DNA from: Deltaproteobacteria bacterium
GTDB taxonomy: Bacteria; Desulfobacterota; Binatia; Binatales; Binataceae
Length of the DNA: 52,811 bases
Direction of reading: 5' to 3'
NCBI GenBank assembly: GCA_003135135.1
Contig: PLDK01000002.1
Span: 1,376 to 54,186, forward strand
Below the pieces are notes generated by a model. It saw only the letters and a program-made list of their open reading frames with translations, was not told the DNA's origin and did not search any database. Each line of letters starts with the position of its first letter. The stretch's first letter is position 1. Below, in pieces: positions 1 to 8,021 of this stretch. The position numbers and the translations under genes were made by a program.

Positions 1-5
1 ATACC

Positions 6-75
6 GGGTGCAGGGGGTCACCCCTGCCCAAGGAAGTGTGAAACCCACGGCGGGTTTCACATTAAATAAAGTGAT
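6..75. repeat. Dispersed palindromic repeat, copy 1 (type I)
   Basis: A short palindromic module around GGGGGTCACCCCTG (13-26) is followed by a 10-base-pair hairpin at 37-61: TGTGAAACCC, a five-base loop, then GGGTTTCACA. A closely similar copy lies at 34869-34937, and the stem differences between them are compensatory. Both copies sit just beyond the stop codon of a minus-strand gene and in the same orientation. No T-run follows the stem on the minus strand, so a standard terminator is unlikely. Confidence 0.8.
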
Positions 76-93
76 TTCCCCCGCCCCCCCTGC

Positions 94-324
94 TTACGCG
101 AGCCGCTCGATCGTGAACTGCGCGGCCAGCGACGCCATCATCGCCTCGACTTCGTCGCGCGAATCCGCCGAGAAGTAAATCCGCAGATGATGCCGCGTGG
201 GATCCTCAGTCCGCAGCGTCGCGATATTGTCGTAGGACTCGACGATCGACTTGAACAGCGCGATCTGCTTAGGCGGTATCGCAATCAGCATCGAATCGAT
301 CGCCGGCGGTTTATTTTCGTTCAA
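94..324 (-). CDS. DUF4911 domain-containing small protein
   Basis: A 76-residue protein whose core (IPPKQIALFKSIVESYD, then ATLRTEDP) matches the DUF4911 family as I know it: short proteins, mostly from deltaproteobacteria, with a conserved IPP, an ESYD motif and a beta-rich second half. The function of the family is unknown. The start chosen is a TTG at 322-324 because GGAAGAGAG lies at suitable spacing upstream. An internal ATG at 291 would give 65 residues and has no clear ribosome binding site. The same frame stays open much further upstream (to 1125), but that stretch is antisense to the ArsA-like gene and has no recognisable protein character. Repeat copy 1 lies 18 bases past the stop. 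The gene is divergent from the ATPase pair starting at 385. Confidence 0.75.
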   Translation of the reverse strand: MNENKPPAIDSMLIAIPPKQIALFKSIVESYDNIATLRTEDPTRHHLRIYFSADSRDEVEAMMASLAAQFTIERLA

Positions 325-384
325 AACCAACTCTCTTCCCGCGCAAGGTTTACTGTTCGCTGCGCGACCCTTACATTCTAGCCG

Positions 385-1269
385 ATGACGCTGCCACGGG
401 TCTTGTTCGTAACCGGCAAAGGCGGCACCGGCAAGAGCACGGTCGCCGCCGCGCTTGCGATTGCGCTGTCGCGCCGGCGTCCGACCACGCTCGCCGATCT
501 CGACCGTCGCCTGTCCGCCGCCGCCGCGCTCGGCGCGGTGCTGGAGGATTCGACCACCGTCAAAGTCACCGGCTCGCTCGACGCCGTCGCGCTCACGCCG
601 CGCGCCGAGCTCGAAGCCTTCATCGAGCGCATCGTCCCCATTCGCGCCATCTCGCGCCGGATGCTGCGCAGCCGGACCTTCGGTTACGTAACCGCCGCGC
701 TGCCGGGTCTCGAGGCTTTTCTGCTGCTGGAACGTCTCCGAATCATGGCGGGAGACGCGGCGCTCGAGGATCGTTATCTCGTGATCGACGCGCCCGCCTC
801 GGGCAGCACCGTCGAGCTGCTCTCGGTTTCGTCGGGCGTCAAGGGAATCGCGCCCGGCGGCACGCTGAACCGGCTTGCCGATTCGGTCGACAGCTTCCTC
901 ACCGACGCGACACGCTTCGGCGCGATCGTCACGATGACGCCGGAGGATCTCGCGGTTCGCGAGGCGCTTGAAATCACCGCCACGATGCGCGAGCGGCTCG
1001 GCATCGTAACTGTCGCCGCGATAATGAACTGCGTTCCCGATTTGCTCTTCGATACTTCCGAACTCGCCGCACTGAATTCGCTCGGCGGCCACGCCCGCTT
1101 GGCCGTGCGCCGAAACGCCGCGCACGAACAGGCGGCTCTGGCTGCCCCGCGGTTCGCCGCCGCGGGCATCCCGACCTTCAGCCTCCCGATGATGTTCACG
1201 CCGGCCATGGGACCCGCTGAAGTCGAGAAACTTGGCCGCGTGCTGGATGCGGAGCTGCTCGACCGATGA
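385..1269 (+). CDS. ArsA/GET3-type ATPase, first of tandem pair (divergent)
   Basis: A 294-residue P-loop protein of the ArsA/Get3 subclass of the SIMIBI ATPases. The deviant Walker A GKGGTGKST lies at about residues 11-19, right after a hydrophobic strand (PRVLFVT). A Walker B-like strand (YLVIDAPASG) lies near 135-145, and TPEDLAVREA near 195 resembles the switch and late helices of the family. The usual DPAHS switch I motif is replaced by LADLDRRLSAAAALG, so the site looks degenerate compared with its partner. It overlaps the next gene by four bases (ATGA), so the two are probably co-translated and may form a heterodimer. ArsA homologues use ATP to drive membrane-protein targeting or efflux. 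No arsB or other ars gene is nearby, so an arsenic role is not supported. Confidence 0.8.
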   Translation: MTLPRVLFVTGKGGTGKSTVAAALAIALSRRRPTTLADLDRRLSAAAALGAVLEDSTTVKVTGSLDAVALTPRAELEAFIERIVPIRAISRRMLRSRTFGYVTAALPGLEAFLLLERLRIMAGDAALEDRYLVIDAPASGSTVELLSVSSGVKGIAPGGTLNRLADSVDSFLTDATRFGAIVTMTPEDLAVREALEITATMRERLGIVTVAAIMNCVPDLLFDTSELAALNSLGGHARLAVRRNAAHEQAALAAPRFAAAGIPTFSLPMMFTPAMGPAEVEKLGRVLDAELLDR

Positions 1270-2429
1270 AGCCCAAGGCCGTACAGCTCAAGCCGTCTGC
1301 CCGTCCCAGGCATCCCGCCCATCCCGAGTCGCTCGACTTGCGCTCACAAAGCCTCGTGATCTGCCTGGGGCCCGGTGGCGTCGGCAAGACCACCATCAGC
1401 GCCGCACTCGCCGTGCACGCCGCCGTGATCGGATGCGCCGTGGATGTGATGACCGTCGATCCCGCGCCGCGACTGCTTGACGCGCTCGGCCTTGGCGCGG
1501 ATTCATCCGAGCCGGTCGAGGTCCAGCTCGAGGGCATTGCTCATGCGCGCCGTGGCCGCGGCGCCGGCCACGCCAGGCTGCGCGCGTTGCGCCTGGATCC
1601 AAAACGCACCTTCGATTCGATCGTCGCGCGTTACGCGCTGTCGGACGCGGCGCGCGACACGATTCTTGAAAATCGAATCTATCGCAATCTCTCCGGCGCG
1701 CTTGCGGGAGTGGCGGACTACATGGCGATGGAAAAGCTGCTCGAACTGGCGGCCAATCCCTTGACCGACCTGCTGGTGCTCGACACTCCTCCGGCCGCCG
1801 AGGCGCTCGACTTTCTCGACGCGCCACGGCGCCTGCTCGAACTGCTCAACTCGCGCGCCGTCAGTCTGCTCGGTGCGCCCGCCGGGCTGTTCAGGAGCCG
1901 GTTGCGGATCGTGGATATCGCGGCACGCGCCGTGCTCGCGGCGTTCGATCGCGTGACCGGCCTGAATCTGCTTAGCGACATCCAGTCCTTCGTTCGCAGT
2001 TTCGACGGCATGTACGAAGGTTTTTCCGCTCGTGCCGCGCGCGCCCAGGACAAGCTGCGCGCGCCGGACACCGCAATCGTGATCGTCACGACCGCGGAGT
2101 CGAGCCGCATCGCGCAGGCGCGCGAATTTATCGGCGCGCTCGAGCGTGCCGGCTTGCGCGTCGCCGCGATGGTCGTAAATCGTGTGATTGCGGAGCTGCC
2201 TGACGCCGCGGAACTATCGTCGGCCCGGATCGCGCCGTCGCTCAAAAGAAAATTGAAGCGCAATCTCGCCGACTACGCCGCGCTCAAGACCCGCGAGGAG
2301 GTTTCGCTGAGCGCCCTGCGCAATTCGCTTCCCGGCGGCGCAGTCCTGATGGTTGCGCCTGACCTCGGCCGTGAGCCGCGCACCATCGCCGACCTCGCCG
2401 AAATAGGCCGCAGCTTGCGCCCCGGCTGA
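1266..2429 (+). CDS. ArsA/GET3-type ATPase, second of tandem pair
   Basis: A 387-residue ArsA-like ATPase. After an N-terminal extension of about 30 residues comes the P-loop GPGGVGKTT (about 37-45), then the switch motif VDPAPRLLDALG (about 66-77), which is closer to the family consensus than in the first gene. A Walker B-type strand with LVLDTPPAAEALDF follows near 168-183. The C-terminal half has a VIVTTAESSRIAQA strand-helix and VAAMVVNRV, typical of the adenine-side region of ArsA proteins. The start ATG overlaps the stop of the first ATPase, so translation is coupled. The stop abuts the stop of the convergent phasin-like gene with no spare bases. Pairs of unequal ArsA paralogues are known in several bacterial groups; the substrate cannot be read from the sequence. 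Confidence 0.85.
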   Translation: MKPKAVQLKPSARPRHPAHPESLDLRSQSLVICLGPGGVGKTTISAALAVHAAVIGCAVDVMTVDPAPRLLDALGLGADSSEPVEVQLEGIAHARRGRGAGHARLRALRLDPKRTFDSIVARYALSDAARDTILENRIYRNLSGALAGVADYMAMEKLLELAANPLTDLLVLDTPPAAEALDFLDAPRRLLELLNSRAVSLLGAPAGLFRSRLRIVDIAARAVLAAFDRVTGLNLLSDIQSFVRSFDGMYEGFSARAARAQDKLRAPDTAIVIVTTAESSRIAQAREFIGALERAGLRVAAMVVNRVIAELPDAAELSSARIAPSLKRKLKRNLADYAALKTREEVSLSALRNSLPGGAVLMVAPDLGREPRTIADLAEIGRSLRPG

Positions 2430-2777
2430 TCAGCCGGGCTTCTTTGCGCGTCGAACCGCGGGCTTCGCTTTCGCGGGTTCGTCATGATCGAGAATGCGAT
2501 CGAGCTTGATGCTGAGGTTCAGCAGTTGCGAGCTCAGATGATCGAGCCGCGCTTTCAGCTCGCGAACGTCCCGCTTGGAAGGGATATTGACGAAGTCGAG
2601 CACCTGTTCGACGTTGCGGTCGAAAGACTGCTTGTTCGCCATGAAACGTTCACCCGCCCGCCCGAAACTCGAGCGCATCCTCTCGTTTGACAGAATCTCG
2701 TTGAACAAGCCGGTGATGCCTTCCTCGCTCATCTGTCGTAGCCTGTTCATCAGGTTGTCGTCGTCGCGGCGTGCCAT
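2430..2777 (-). CDS. Phasin-like coiled-coil protein
   Basis: A 115-residue charged helical protein. Residues 1-60 carry RLRQMSEEGITGLFNEIL and a region rich in Arg and Lys. Residues 60-100 (DVRELKARLDHLSSQLLNLSIKLDRIL) form a heptad-type coiled coil. The tail is Lys/Ala/Pro-rich (AKAKPAVRRAKK). This resembles PhaF/PhaI or PhaE-like polyester-granule-associated proteins, but no polyester synthase is visible here, so the name describes architecture only. The start is the ATG at 2775-2777; a TTG three codons upstream is possible. No strong ribosome binding site is seen. An AT-rich ACTATATATAG precedes the gene and may be a -10 region shared with the divergent gene at 2818. Confidence 0.6.
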   Translation of the reverse strand: MARRDDDNLMNRLRQMSEEGITGLFNEILSNERMRSSFGRAGERFMANKQSFDRNVEQVLDFVNIPSKRDVRELKARLDHLSSQLLNLSIKLDRILDHDEPAKAKPAVRRAKKPG

Positions 2778-2817
2778 GATTTTCAACTATATATAGAGTG
2801 TCGAGCGGCGCAAACCG

Positions 2818-3105
2818 ATGACCATTATCGCCAGCCTGCTAAGCATCGCATCCGGATTCGCCCTGATGGGCTACCGCGAGCCCCCCGCGAATCTGATCGC
2901 GACCTCGATCATCATCGATCTCGCACTCGCTCCCTTAACCGCAATTATCGCATCGCGCCACGGCCGCTCTGCCCTTCGATGGACCGTCGCCGGACTCGCG
3001 CTCGGCGCGTGGGCTCTCGCCGCGATTCTGATCATTCCGCCGAGGCGCCCCGCTCCACCGCGCCCCGACGCCCCTCAGTATCCGCCCACTTCTCGTGCTG
3101 CTTGA
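2818..3105 (+). CDS. Small two- or three-helix membrane protein, unknown
   Basis: A 95-residue hydrophobic protein with candidate membrane segments at about 2-18, 27-45 (IATSIIIDLALAPLTAIIA) and 54-73 (WTVAGLALGAWALAAILII), followed by a Pro/Arg-rich tail. No family recognised. It is divergent from the phasin-like gene and its last 74 bases overlap, tail to tail, the end of the minus-strand hydrolase at 3032. The hydrophobic pattern argues for a real gene; the overlap and the low-complexity end argue for caution. Confidence 0.45.
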   Translation: MTIIASLLSIASGFALMGYREPPANLIATSIIIDLALAPLTAIIASRHGRSALRWTVAGLALGAWALAAILIIPPRRPAPPRPDAPQYPPTSRAA

Positions 3106-4246
3106 TCCACGCCGCGGTCGGCGCGAAAACTTCACTCTCCGACTTCGTTCCCGCCAACACGTCCAGATGGCCCCAGTTGTCGAACTTTGTAAACGAGGGG
3201 TCCGGCGCGCCGGTCGATTTCGCCGCCGCTTCGACTTGACCGGGCCATTGGCTGCCGAAGTTGGTGCTGGCGAATGCGATCACCGGAATTTTCGACGCCT
3301 TGAGCGCCGCGAGCAGTTCCGCGGAGAATGGATTCTCGCCGTCCTGAACCGCCGGCCAGTAGCGATCGTAGCCGATTAGCAGTCTTGCCAGCACGACGGC
3401 GTCGGAAAAGCCGCCCTGCGGATTCGCGAGTCCGCCGCTGCCGCCGAAAAATCCGCCCGCGCCGTACACGACGTGTTCCAGGTTTTCGCGCGCGGTTTTG
3501 TACTTGGGAATCGGCGCAGGCTGATCGGGATTGTCGATCACCATCTGCATCAGCTTGTAGCGCTTGTCGTAAGTCAGGTGCTCGCCGCCGATGTCGTCGG
3601 CATAGTGGCCGGCCGGCGCCGGCGTCGCGCGCATCGGATGCGTGGGAATGAATCCGTCGAGCGCGATGATTCCCGCGACGTGCCCGGGATGCATGCCGGC
3701 GTAGAGATACGCGAACTCGACACCGCGGCTGAAGCCGGCGATGAAAAGTTTGGAGCGTCCGCTTCTTGCTCTGACGAATTTCGCGGCTGCGTCGATGTCG
3801 ATGGCGAAGAGATCGTTAGTCCATCCCGCCAGCTCGGAGAGATCGCTCTGCGGCGTCTGCGGCGGAATAAAATGCGTGCGATAGTCCATCGACCACACGT
3901 TCACGCCTTGTTCGGCGAGATAAACCTGAAACGAGTAGCGCGGATCCTCGAGCGCCACTTCTCCGTTCATGTTGGTGCCGGGGAGATAGAGCACAACCGC
4001 CTCGGGATGCGCCGGCGGAGTCGGCCCCTTTGCAACGCGATGCAGCGCGATTTTATCGAACGGCGAGTCGCCCACCGTCGATCCGAACGTCCATTCGTAA
4101 ATTCCCGGCGCGCCTTTGAGTTCGCGCGCCGCGCCGACGGCGCTGAAATCGGTTTCACCGGCTGACGCGACCGCGCTCAGCGCGATAAAAAAAAGCAGGA
4201 CCACCAACCCGTCAAGCGCAATGCGCCGTCGAATCTTCATGGGCAT
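3032..4246 (-). CDS. Exported alpha/beta hydrolase
   Basis: A 404-residue protein with an N-terminal export signal: Lys/Arg residues, then a hydrophobic stretch (LDGLVVLLFFIALSAVASA) with a likely cleavage after ASA. The mature part has alpha/beta-hydrolase features: an early strand VVLYLPGTNMNG that can build the oxyanion hole, a nucleophile elbow GFSRG (Ser in G-x-S-x-G) near residue 170, and a candidate acid/His pair near the end, where DNWGHLD supplies the His. It could be an esterase, lipase or acyl-transfer enzyme. The start ATG at 4244-4246 is chosen because GGAGAGG lies just upstream; a second ATG two codons on is also possible. The gene stands alone on its strand. Confidence 0.8.
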   Translation of the reverse strand: MPMKIRRRIALDGLVVLLFFIALSAVASAGETDFSAVGAARELKGAPGIYEWTFGSTVGDSPFDKIALHRVAKGPTPPAHPEAVVLYLPGTNMNGEVALEDPRYSFQVYLAEQGVNVWSMDYRTHFIPPQTPQSDLSELAGWTNDLFAIDIDAAAKFVRARSGRSKLFIAGFSRGVEFAYLYAGMHPGHVAGIIALDGFIPTHPMRATPAPAGHYADDIGGEHLTYDKRYKLMQMVIDNPDQPAPIPKYKTARENLEHVVYGAGGFFGGSGGLANPQGGFSDAVVLARLLIGYDRYWPAVQDGENPFSAELLAALKASKIPVIAFASTNFGSQWPGQVEAAAKSTGAPDPSFTKFDNWGHLDVLAGTKSESEVFAPTAAWIKQHEKWADTEGRRGAVERGASAE

Positions 4247-4632
4247 AATCCTCTCCACAATTTCGTGTCGTCGCACAAGTGCGCGACGTAGGGATGATCT
4301 GTTCAGCCTTACGCCGGCGCGCCTGCCGTGCTACTCGTCTCGCATGGACAACACTCAGGATTCTCCAAACTTGCCGGATTCGCCCGCAAGCGGCGGCCCG
4401 TGCTTTCGCCAAGCCAGCGTGCCGCGCGTCTCAAGCCGCTCAGGCACGGTTTCTTCGCGGGCGAAGTCGCAAACTCGAAAAATATTTTTGACGGAACAAA
4501 GCTAGCGGTGGTGGTATGGCCGCCGCTGCACCACAAGGCAAGCCAGCGGAGACAGAAGGTAGTTGACCCCTCGCGGTCCGCCGTGCGAAACAAAGTCGGT
4601 AGGTTCTCGATTATGCACGGGAGTAAATTTCA
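4247..4632. other. Intergenic region, no gene recognised
   Basis: 386 bases between the divergent hydrolase and F420-type oxidoreductase genes. Several short frames are open but none has a ribosome binding site or a recognisable domain. A fragment near 4390-4470 in one plus frame reads SPSQRAARLKPLRHGFFAGE, which faintly recalls the ...ALKHG... start of a common uncharacterised family, perhaps a decayed gene. The stretch just before 4633 should hold the promoter of the oxidoreductase, but I see no convincing -35/-10 pair. Confidence 0.4.
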
Positions 4633-5553
4633 ATGAGCAAGAAAGCGCAATTCGCCCTGTTCTCTCCGCAAGCCGGACAATCGTGGCATCAGCTCGAAGA
4701 GCGGGCGCATCGATGCGAGAAGCTCGGCTACCATTCGATCTGGCTGGTCGATCACATGTGGACCCGCGGGATGCCCGACCTCGACCATCATGAATGCCTG
4801 GCGCTGATGGCGGCCCTGTCGGCGAAGACCGAGAAAATTCGCATCGGCACGCTCGTGATATGCAACTCGTACCGCAATCCTGCGCTGCTGGCGAAGTCGC
4901 TTGCGACCATCGATCACATCAGCAACGGCCGTCTCGAAATCGGCTACGGCGCGGGCTGGATGGACGAGGAGTACAAGGCCTACGGCTACGAGTTCCCCTC
5001 GATGGGCATGCGGCTCAAGATGTTCGAGGAAGGCCTGCACATCATGAAGGCGATGTTCACCGAGAAGCGCGCGACGTTTAAGGGTCGCCATTACTCAATC
5101 GAAGGGGCGAGCTGCAATCCCAAGCCGGTGCAGCAACCGCATCCTCCGATTACCATCGGCGGCAGCGGTGAAAAGGTCATGTTGAAGCTGGTCGCCAGGT
5201 TCGCCGACCGATGGAATTGTCCGGCCGGCTACGAAAGCTTCGAGCACAAGTTCAACGCGCTCAAGCAGCACTGCAAAGACGTCGGGCGCGACGTAAACAC
5301 CATCGACGTGTCCGAGCAGTTGCTGGTGTGCATCGGCAAGACCGAAGAGGAAGTCGAGCAGAAGTGGAAGATGGCGCAGATGCTCAAGCCGTTCGTCAGC
5401 ACCGGAATCAAAGGCACGCCCAAGCAATTGATCGAGGAGCTCCGAAAACGCATGGCGATGGGAATTACGACGTTTACGATTTTCTTCAGCGACTTCGCGC
5501 CGCCGGCGACGCTCGAGTTGTTCGCCAGCGAAGTGATGCCGGCATTTGCGTAA
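4633..5553 (+). CDS. LLM-class (luciferase-like) flavin/F420-dependent oxidoreductase
   Basis: A 306-residue TIM-barrel enzyme of the bacterial luciferase-like family. Diagnostic stretches are GYHSIWLVDHM (about 33-43), the ALSAKTEKIRIGTLV segment near 64-78, NPALLAKSLATIDHISNGRLEIGYGAGW (about 85-112, the cofactor-phosphate-binding part), and PPITIGGSGEKVMLKLVARFADRWN in the second half. Length is normal. Members reduce or oxidise small substrates with F420 or FMN; the paralogue group cannot be assigned. An F420 preference is inferred because the window also holds a PPOX-type F420 enzyme at 50774. No F420 biosynthesis gene is present. It is followed by the lipoprotein gene with a possible 8-base overlap, so co-transcription is likely. 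Confidence 0.9.
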   Translation: MSKKAQFALFSPQAGQSWHQLEERAHRCEKLGYHSIWLVDHMWTRGMPDLDHHECLALMAALSAKTEKIRIGTLVICNSYRNPALLAKSLATIDHISNGRLEIGYGAGWMDEEYKAYGYEFPSMGMRLKMFEEGLHIMKAMFTEKRATFKGRHYSIEGASCNPKPVQQPHPPITIGGSGEKVMLKLVARFADRWNCPAGYESFEHKFNALKQHCKDVGRDVNTIDVSEQLLVCIGKTEEEVEQKWKMAQMLKPFVSTGIKGTPKQLIEELRKRMAMGITTFTIFFSDFAPPATLELFASEVMPAFA

Positions 5554-6286
5554 GACGATCGGAATTTGCACGCAGGCATTGCGGCGAATATCGACGCGCG
5601 GCGCGCTCGTTCTTGGCCTGCTGGCCGCGGGATGCGCCAGTCAGCCGTCGTATTATTCGACGCAGCTTGATACCACCGGCGGGGTCGGTCCGGGCGACCC
5701 GATAACTCACGCGTCGGCGACCATCGGCCACGTGACTGGCGTCTCGCCGATAAGCGGCGGCGACTGCGAGATCGCGTTTGAAGTCGATGGCTCTCACGCC
5801 GCCGAAATTCACTATGATTCGATAATGACGCTGAACAACCTCGCCGCCACGCCTTCGCTCGATGTGATGAACGTGGATGCGATGAGCCATAGCGCACCGT
5901 CGGGCACGCGGCTGGACGGCGCATCGAGCATGAACGAGACGCAATTGTTTATGCTGGCGCGCGGGCCCGGGAGTTTCGCTCAGGCGCTGGGACAGGCCGC
6001 AGGCGCGACGACGGCGCCGCCGCCTTCGCCTGCGACCGTGCAGACGGCGCAACTGCTGGCGCAAATTTCGCAGCAGACACTGGCCAGCGCGATTGCAATC
6101 TCGCCGCCCACTCGCGATCAGCTCGAACAGGCCAAACGCGAGGCGCTCGGCGTCGAAAGACAATTGATGCGCAACGGCAAAGTCGAGCAGGCGGAGCGGC
6201 TGCGCGCACAGATGGGCAGCATGATGGGCGGAATCACGGCGCCGGTAAATCCGACCGCGCTTCCGCCGACCTCGCCGAATCCGTAG
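5546..6286 (+). CDS. MCE/MlaD-like lipoprotein
   Basis: A protein of up to 246 residues with a clear lipobox LAAGC (Cys 30 from the first possible start). The region after it (VGPGDPITHASATIGHVTGVSP) resembles the start of MCE/MlaD domains, which bind lipids in transport across the cell envelope. The rest contains a Thr/Pro/Ala-rich linker and a C-terminal helical segment (RDQLEQAKREALGVERQL) with a Met/Gly-rich end. The first possible start is a TTG at 5546 inside the previous gene. A second TTG at 5579 would put the lipid Cys at position 19, a more typical signal length. Neither has a good ribosome binding site. No permease or ATPase of an Mla system is adjacent, so the MCE assignment is tentative. 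Confidence 0.65.
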   Translation: MRKTIGICTQALRRISTRGALVLGLLAAGCASQPSYYSTQLDTTGGVGPGDPITHASATIGHVTGVSPISGGDCEIAFEVDGSHAAEIHYDSIMTLNNLAATPSLDVMNVDAMSHSAPSGTRLDGASSMNETQLFMLARGPGSFAQALGQAAGATTAPPPSPATVQTAQLLAQISQQTLASAIAISPPTRDQLEQAKREALGVERQLMRNGKVEQAERLRAQMGSMMGGITAPVNPTALPPTSPNP

Positions 6287-6308
6287 CGCGAGAGGAATCG
6301 TCACTAAA

Positions 6309-7313
6309 ATGGATCAGCATCGACTGACTGAATATTTCAAACTCAAGATGCCGCATGCGCGCGACCATCGCGTGGTCGGCCTCAAACGAATATCCGGCGG
6401 TTCGTCGCGCGAGACGTATGCCTTCGATCTGGAATGGAGCGAAGGCGGCCAGACGCGCACGCGCGCAATGATCGGGCGGCGCGATCCGACTGGCGGTCTG
6501 CTCAAAACCAGTCGCGAGCGCGAGTTCAAAGTGATCTCCGCGGTGCATCGCGCGGGCCTCAAGGTTCCCGAGCCCCTGTTTCTGGAGCTCGACGCCGGTG
6601 TGATGGATCGCCCGTTTTTCATCATGGATCGCGCGCCGGGTCGCACCGGCATGGCGGCGTTTGCGGCCACGGAGCCCGAATCTACGCGCGCCAAGGTCGC
6701 CGATGACTTCCTCAGCGAGCTGGCGCGATTGCAGTCGCTCGATTACCGCGAGTACGGACTCGAGATTCTCGGGGCCCCGAAAAATCCCGAGGATCCCGCC
6801 CGCATCCAGACAGCGCATTGGAACGAAGTGTATGAGCGCGACCGCATGGGCGAAAATTATCCGATTCTCAGCGCGGCCTTCGCCTGGCTCAAAGCCAACC
6901 CCGTCGTGACCGACCGCGTGGTGATCGTTCATGGCGACTATCGTTCGGGAAACTATCTCTACGACGACAATGGAATCATCGCGATGCTCGATTGGGAGAT
7001 GGCCCACCTCGGCGACCCGATGGAGGATCTCGGGTGGGCGTCGATGACCTTCTGGGGACGCAACGAGCTAGCCGGCGGCCTGATGGAACGCGAAGCGTTC
7101 TACCGCCTGTACGAACAGAAGACCGGCCATCGCGTCGATCGGGAACGGCTGTTCTTCTACCGGGTGCTCGGCAACGCGAAGATGGTCGTGATTTGTCTGA
7201 CCGGAATCCGCGACTTCGTCGAGGGACGCACGTCCGACTCCATGATGCCTTTTCTTGAACTGCTGATCCCGCAGTTGTTCGAGGACTTGGCCAACCAACT
7301 TCGATTGGTCTGA
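6309..7313 (+). CDS. APH-fold phosphotransferase family protein
   Basis: A 334-residue protein of the aminoglycoside-phosphotransferase (kinase-like) fold. The N lobe has a glycine-rich turn and a YAFDLEW strand. The catalytic loop HGDYRSGN lies near 208-215 and the metal-binding LDWEMAHLGDP near 227-237, both intact, so kinase activity is plausible. It resembles the ACAD10-like phosphotransferases that are often found near acyl-CoA metabolism genes, not antibiotic-resistance enzymes. GAGAGGAA lies 11-12 bases before the ATG. The next gene starts nine bases after the stop, so the two probably form a unit. Confidence 0.88.
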   Translation: MDQHRLTEYFKLKMPHARDHRVVGLKRISGGSSRETYAFDLEWSEGGQTRTRAMIGRRDPTGGLLKTSREREFKVISAVHRAGLKVPEPLFLELDAGVMDRPFFIMDRAPGRTGMAAFAATEPESTRAKVADDFLSELARLQSLDYREYGLEILGAPKNPEDPARIQTAHWNEVYERDRMGENYPILSAAFAWLKANPVVTDRVVIVHGDYRSGNYLYDDNGIIAMLDWEMAHLGDPMEDLGWASMTFWGRNELAGGLMEREAFYRLYEQKTGHRVDRERLFFYRVLGNAKMVVICLTGIRDFVEGRTSDSMMPFLELLIPQLFEDLANQLRLV

Positions 7314-7322
7314 GGTGCTCAA

Positions 7323-7775
7323 ATGCTACGGCCATCGTTGAATGAAATAATCAGCGGAATGCAGCGCACGATCATGGAAGCGCTGCTGCCCGAGCTGACA
7401 TCGCCTTACGCGCAAGGCCAGGCGATGTCGGCAATCATAATGCTGGGCCATGCAGCGTCAGTGCTCGAGTCGGCGCCCGCTTACGACGCGGCCGAGATAA
7501 AAGATTTGCGCGCGACATTTGCGGCGCTCAAGCGGCTGGGCGACAAACACATCTCGAAAAAAAGCGGGCTTCGCGGCGCGCTTGCGCGCGCGATTCGTGC
7601 TGGCGCGAAAAATCCGCCCGATCGACGTGCGATCGAAGCGGAGATGGCCACATTTGCCGCTACCGTCGCGCTTGGCCATGCAGACGACGGCGTCGCTCGC
7701 CAGGTCCGCGGCTACATCCGGCGCAACCTCGAGCGCTCGCGCAAGCTGTTTGGCAATTCGCTGCCAACCGCTTGA
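7323..7775 (+). CDS. Uncharacterised helical protein following the phosphotransferase
   Basis: A 150-residue, mainly alpha-helical protein with no signal peptide. I do not recognise the family. Notable are the amphipathic N terminus (IISGMQRTIMEALLPEL), a central Lys-rich stretch (KRLGDKHISKKSGLRGAL) and an Arg-rich end (VRGYIRRNLERSRKLF). A good ribosome binding site (GAGGTG, five bases before ATG) and the nine-base gap to the phosphotransferase gene argue strongly that it is real and co-expressed. It may be a partner or substrate adaptor of the kinase; that is inference from position only. Confidence 0.7.
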   Translation: MLRPSLNEIISGMQRTIMEALLPELTSPYAQGQAMSAIIMLGHAASVLESAPAYDAAEIKDLRATFAALKRLGDKHISKKSGLRGALARAIRAGAKNPPDRRAIEAEMATFAATVALGHADDGVARQVRGYIRRNLERSRKLFGNSLPTA

Positions 7776-7910
7776 TTCATCAGCCGTCTTTGCAATATTC
7801 CGGCCGATGATGGAATCCTGTCGCTATCTTATGCGACGAGACGTGGCCTCTAGCTATCGTTAGCCACTCCCAAAACGACTTACCTAATTTCAAGTCTTCT
7901 TGTGGCAATC

Positions 7911-7940
7911 TTGCAATACACGTCGCAAGCTTGCTACATT
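7911..7940 (+). promoter_or_regulatory. Candidate sigma-70 promoter for the Cys-rich gene
   Basis: TTGCAA at 7911-7916 and TACATT at 7935-7940, 18 bases apart, lie in an AT-richer gap about 80 bases before the start at 8022. Each box differs from consensus at one or two positions. No operator is evident. Confidence 0.4.
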
Positions 7941-8021
7941 TTTTCAAGCATCGCAGTATGAACTTCGATGCAAGACTTGAATGCGTCCAATTGCGCTGGA
8001 ACCGACTGCGAGGATGAAACC

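Noticed and set aside
325-1125. Long open minus frame upstream of DUF4911
   Set aside because: It is antisense to the ArsA-like gene, Arg/Gly-rich with no domain; high GC keeps such frames open.
4328-4636. Plus frame with a KHG-like fragment
   Set aside because: No start signal and too little similarity to call a gene.
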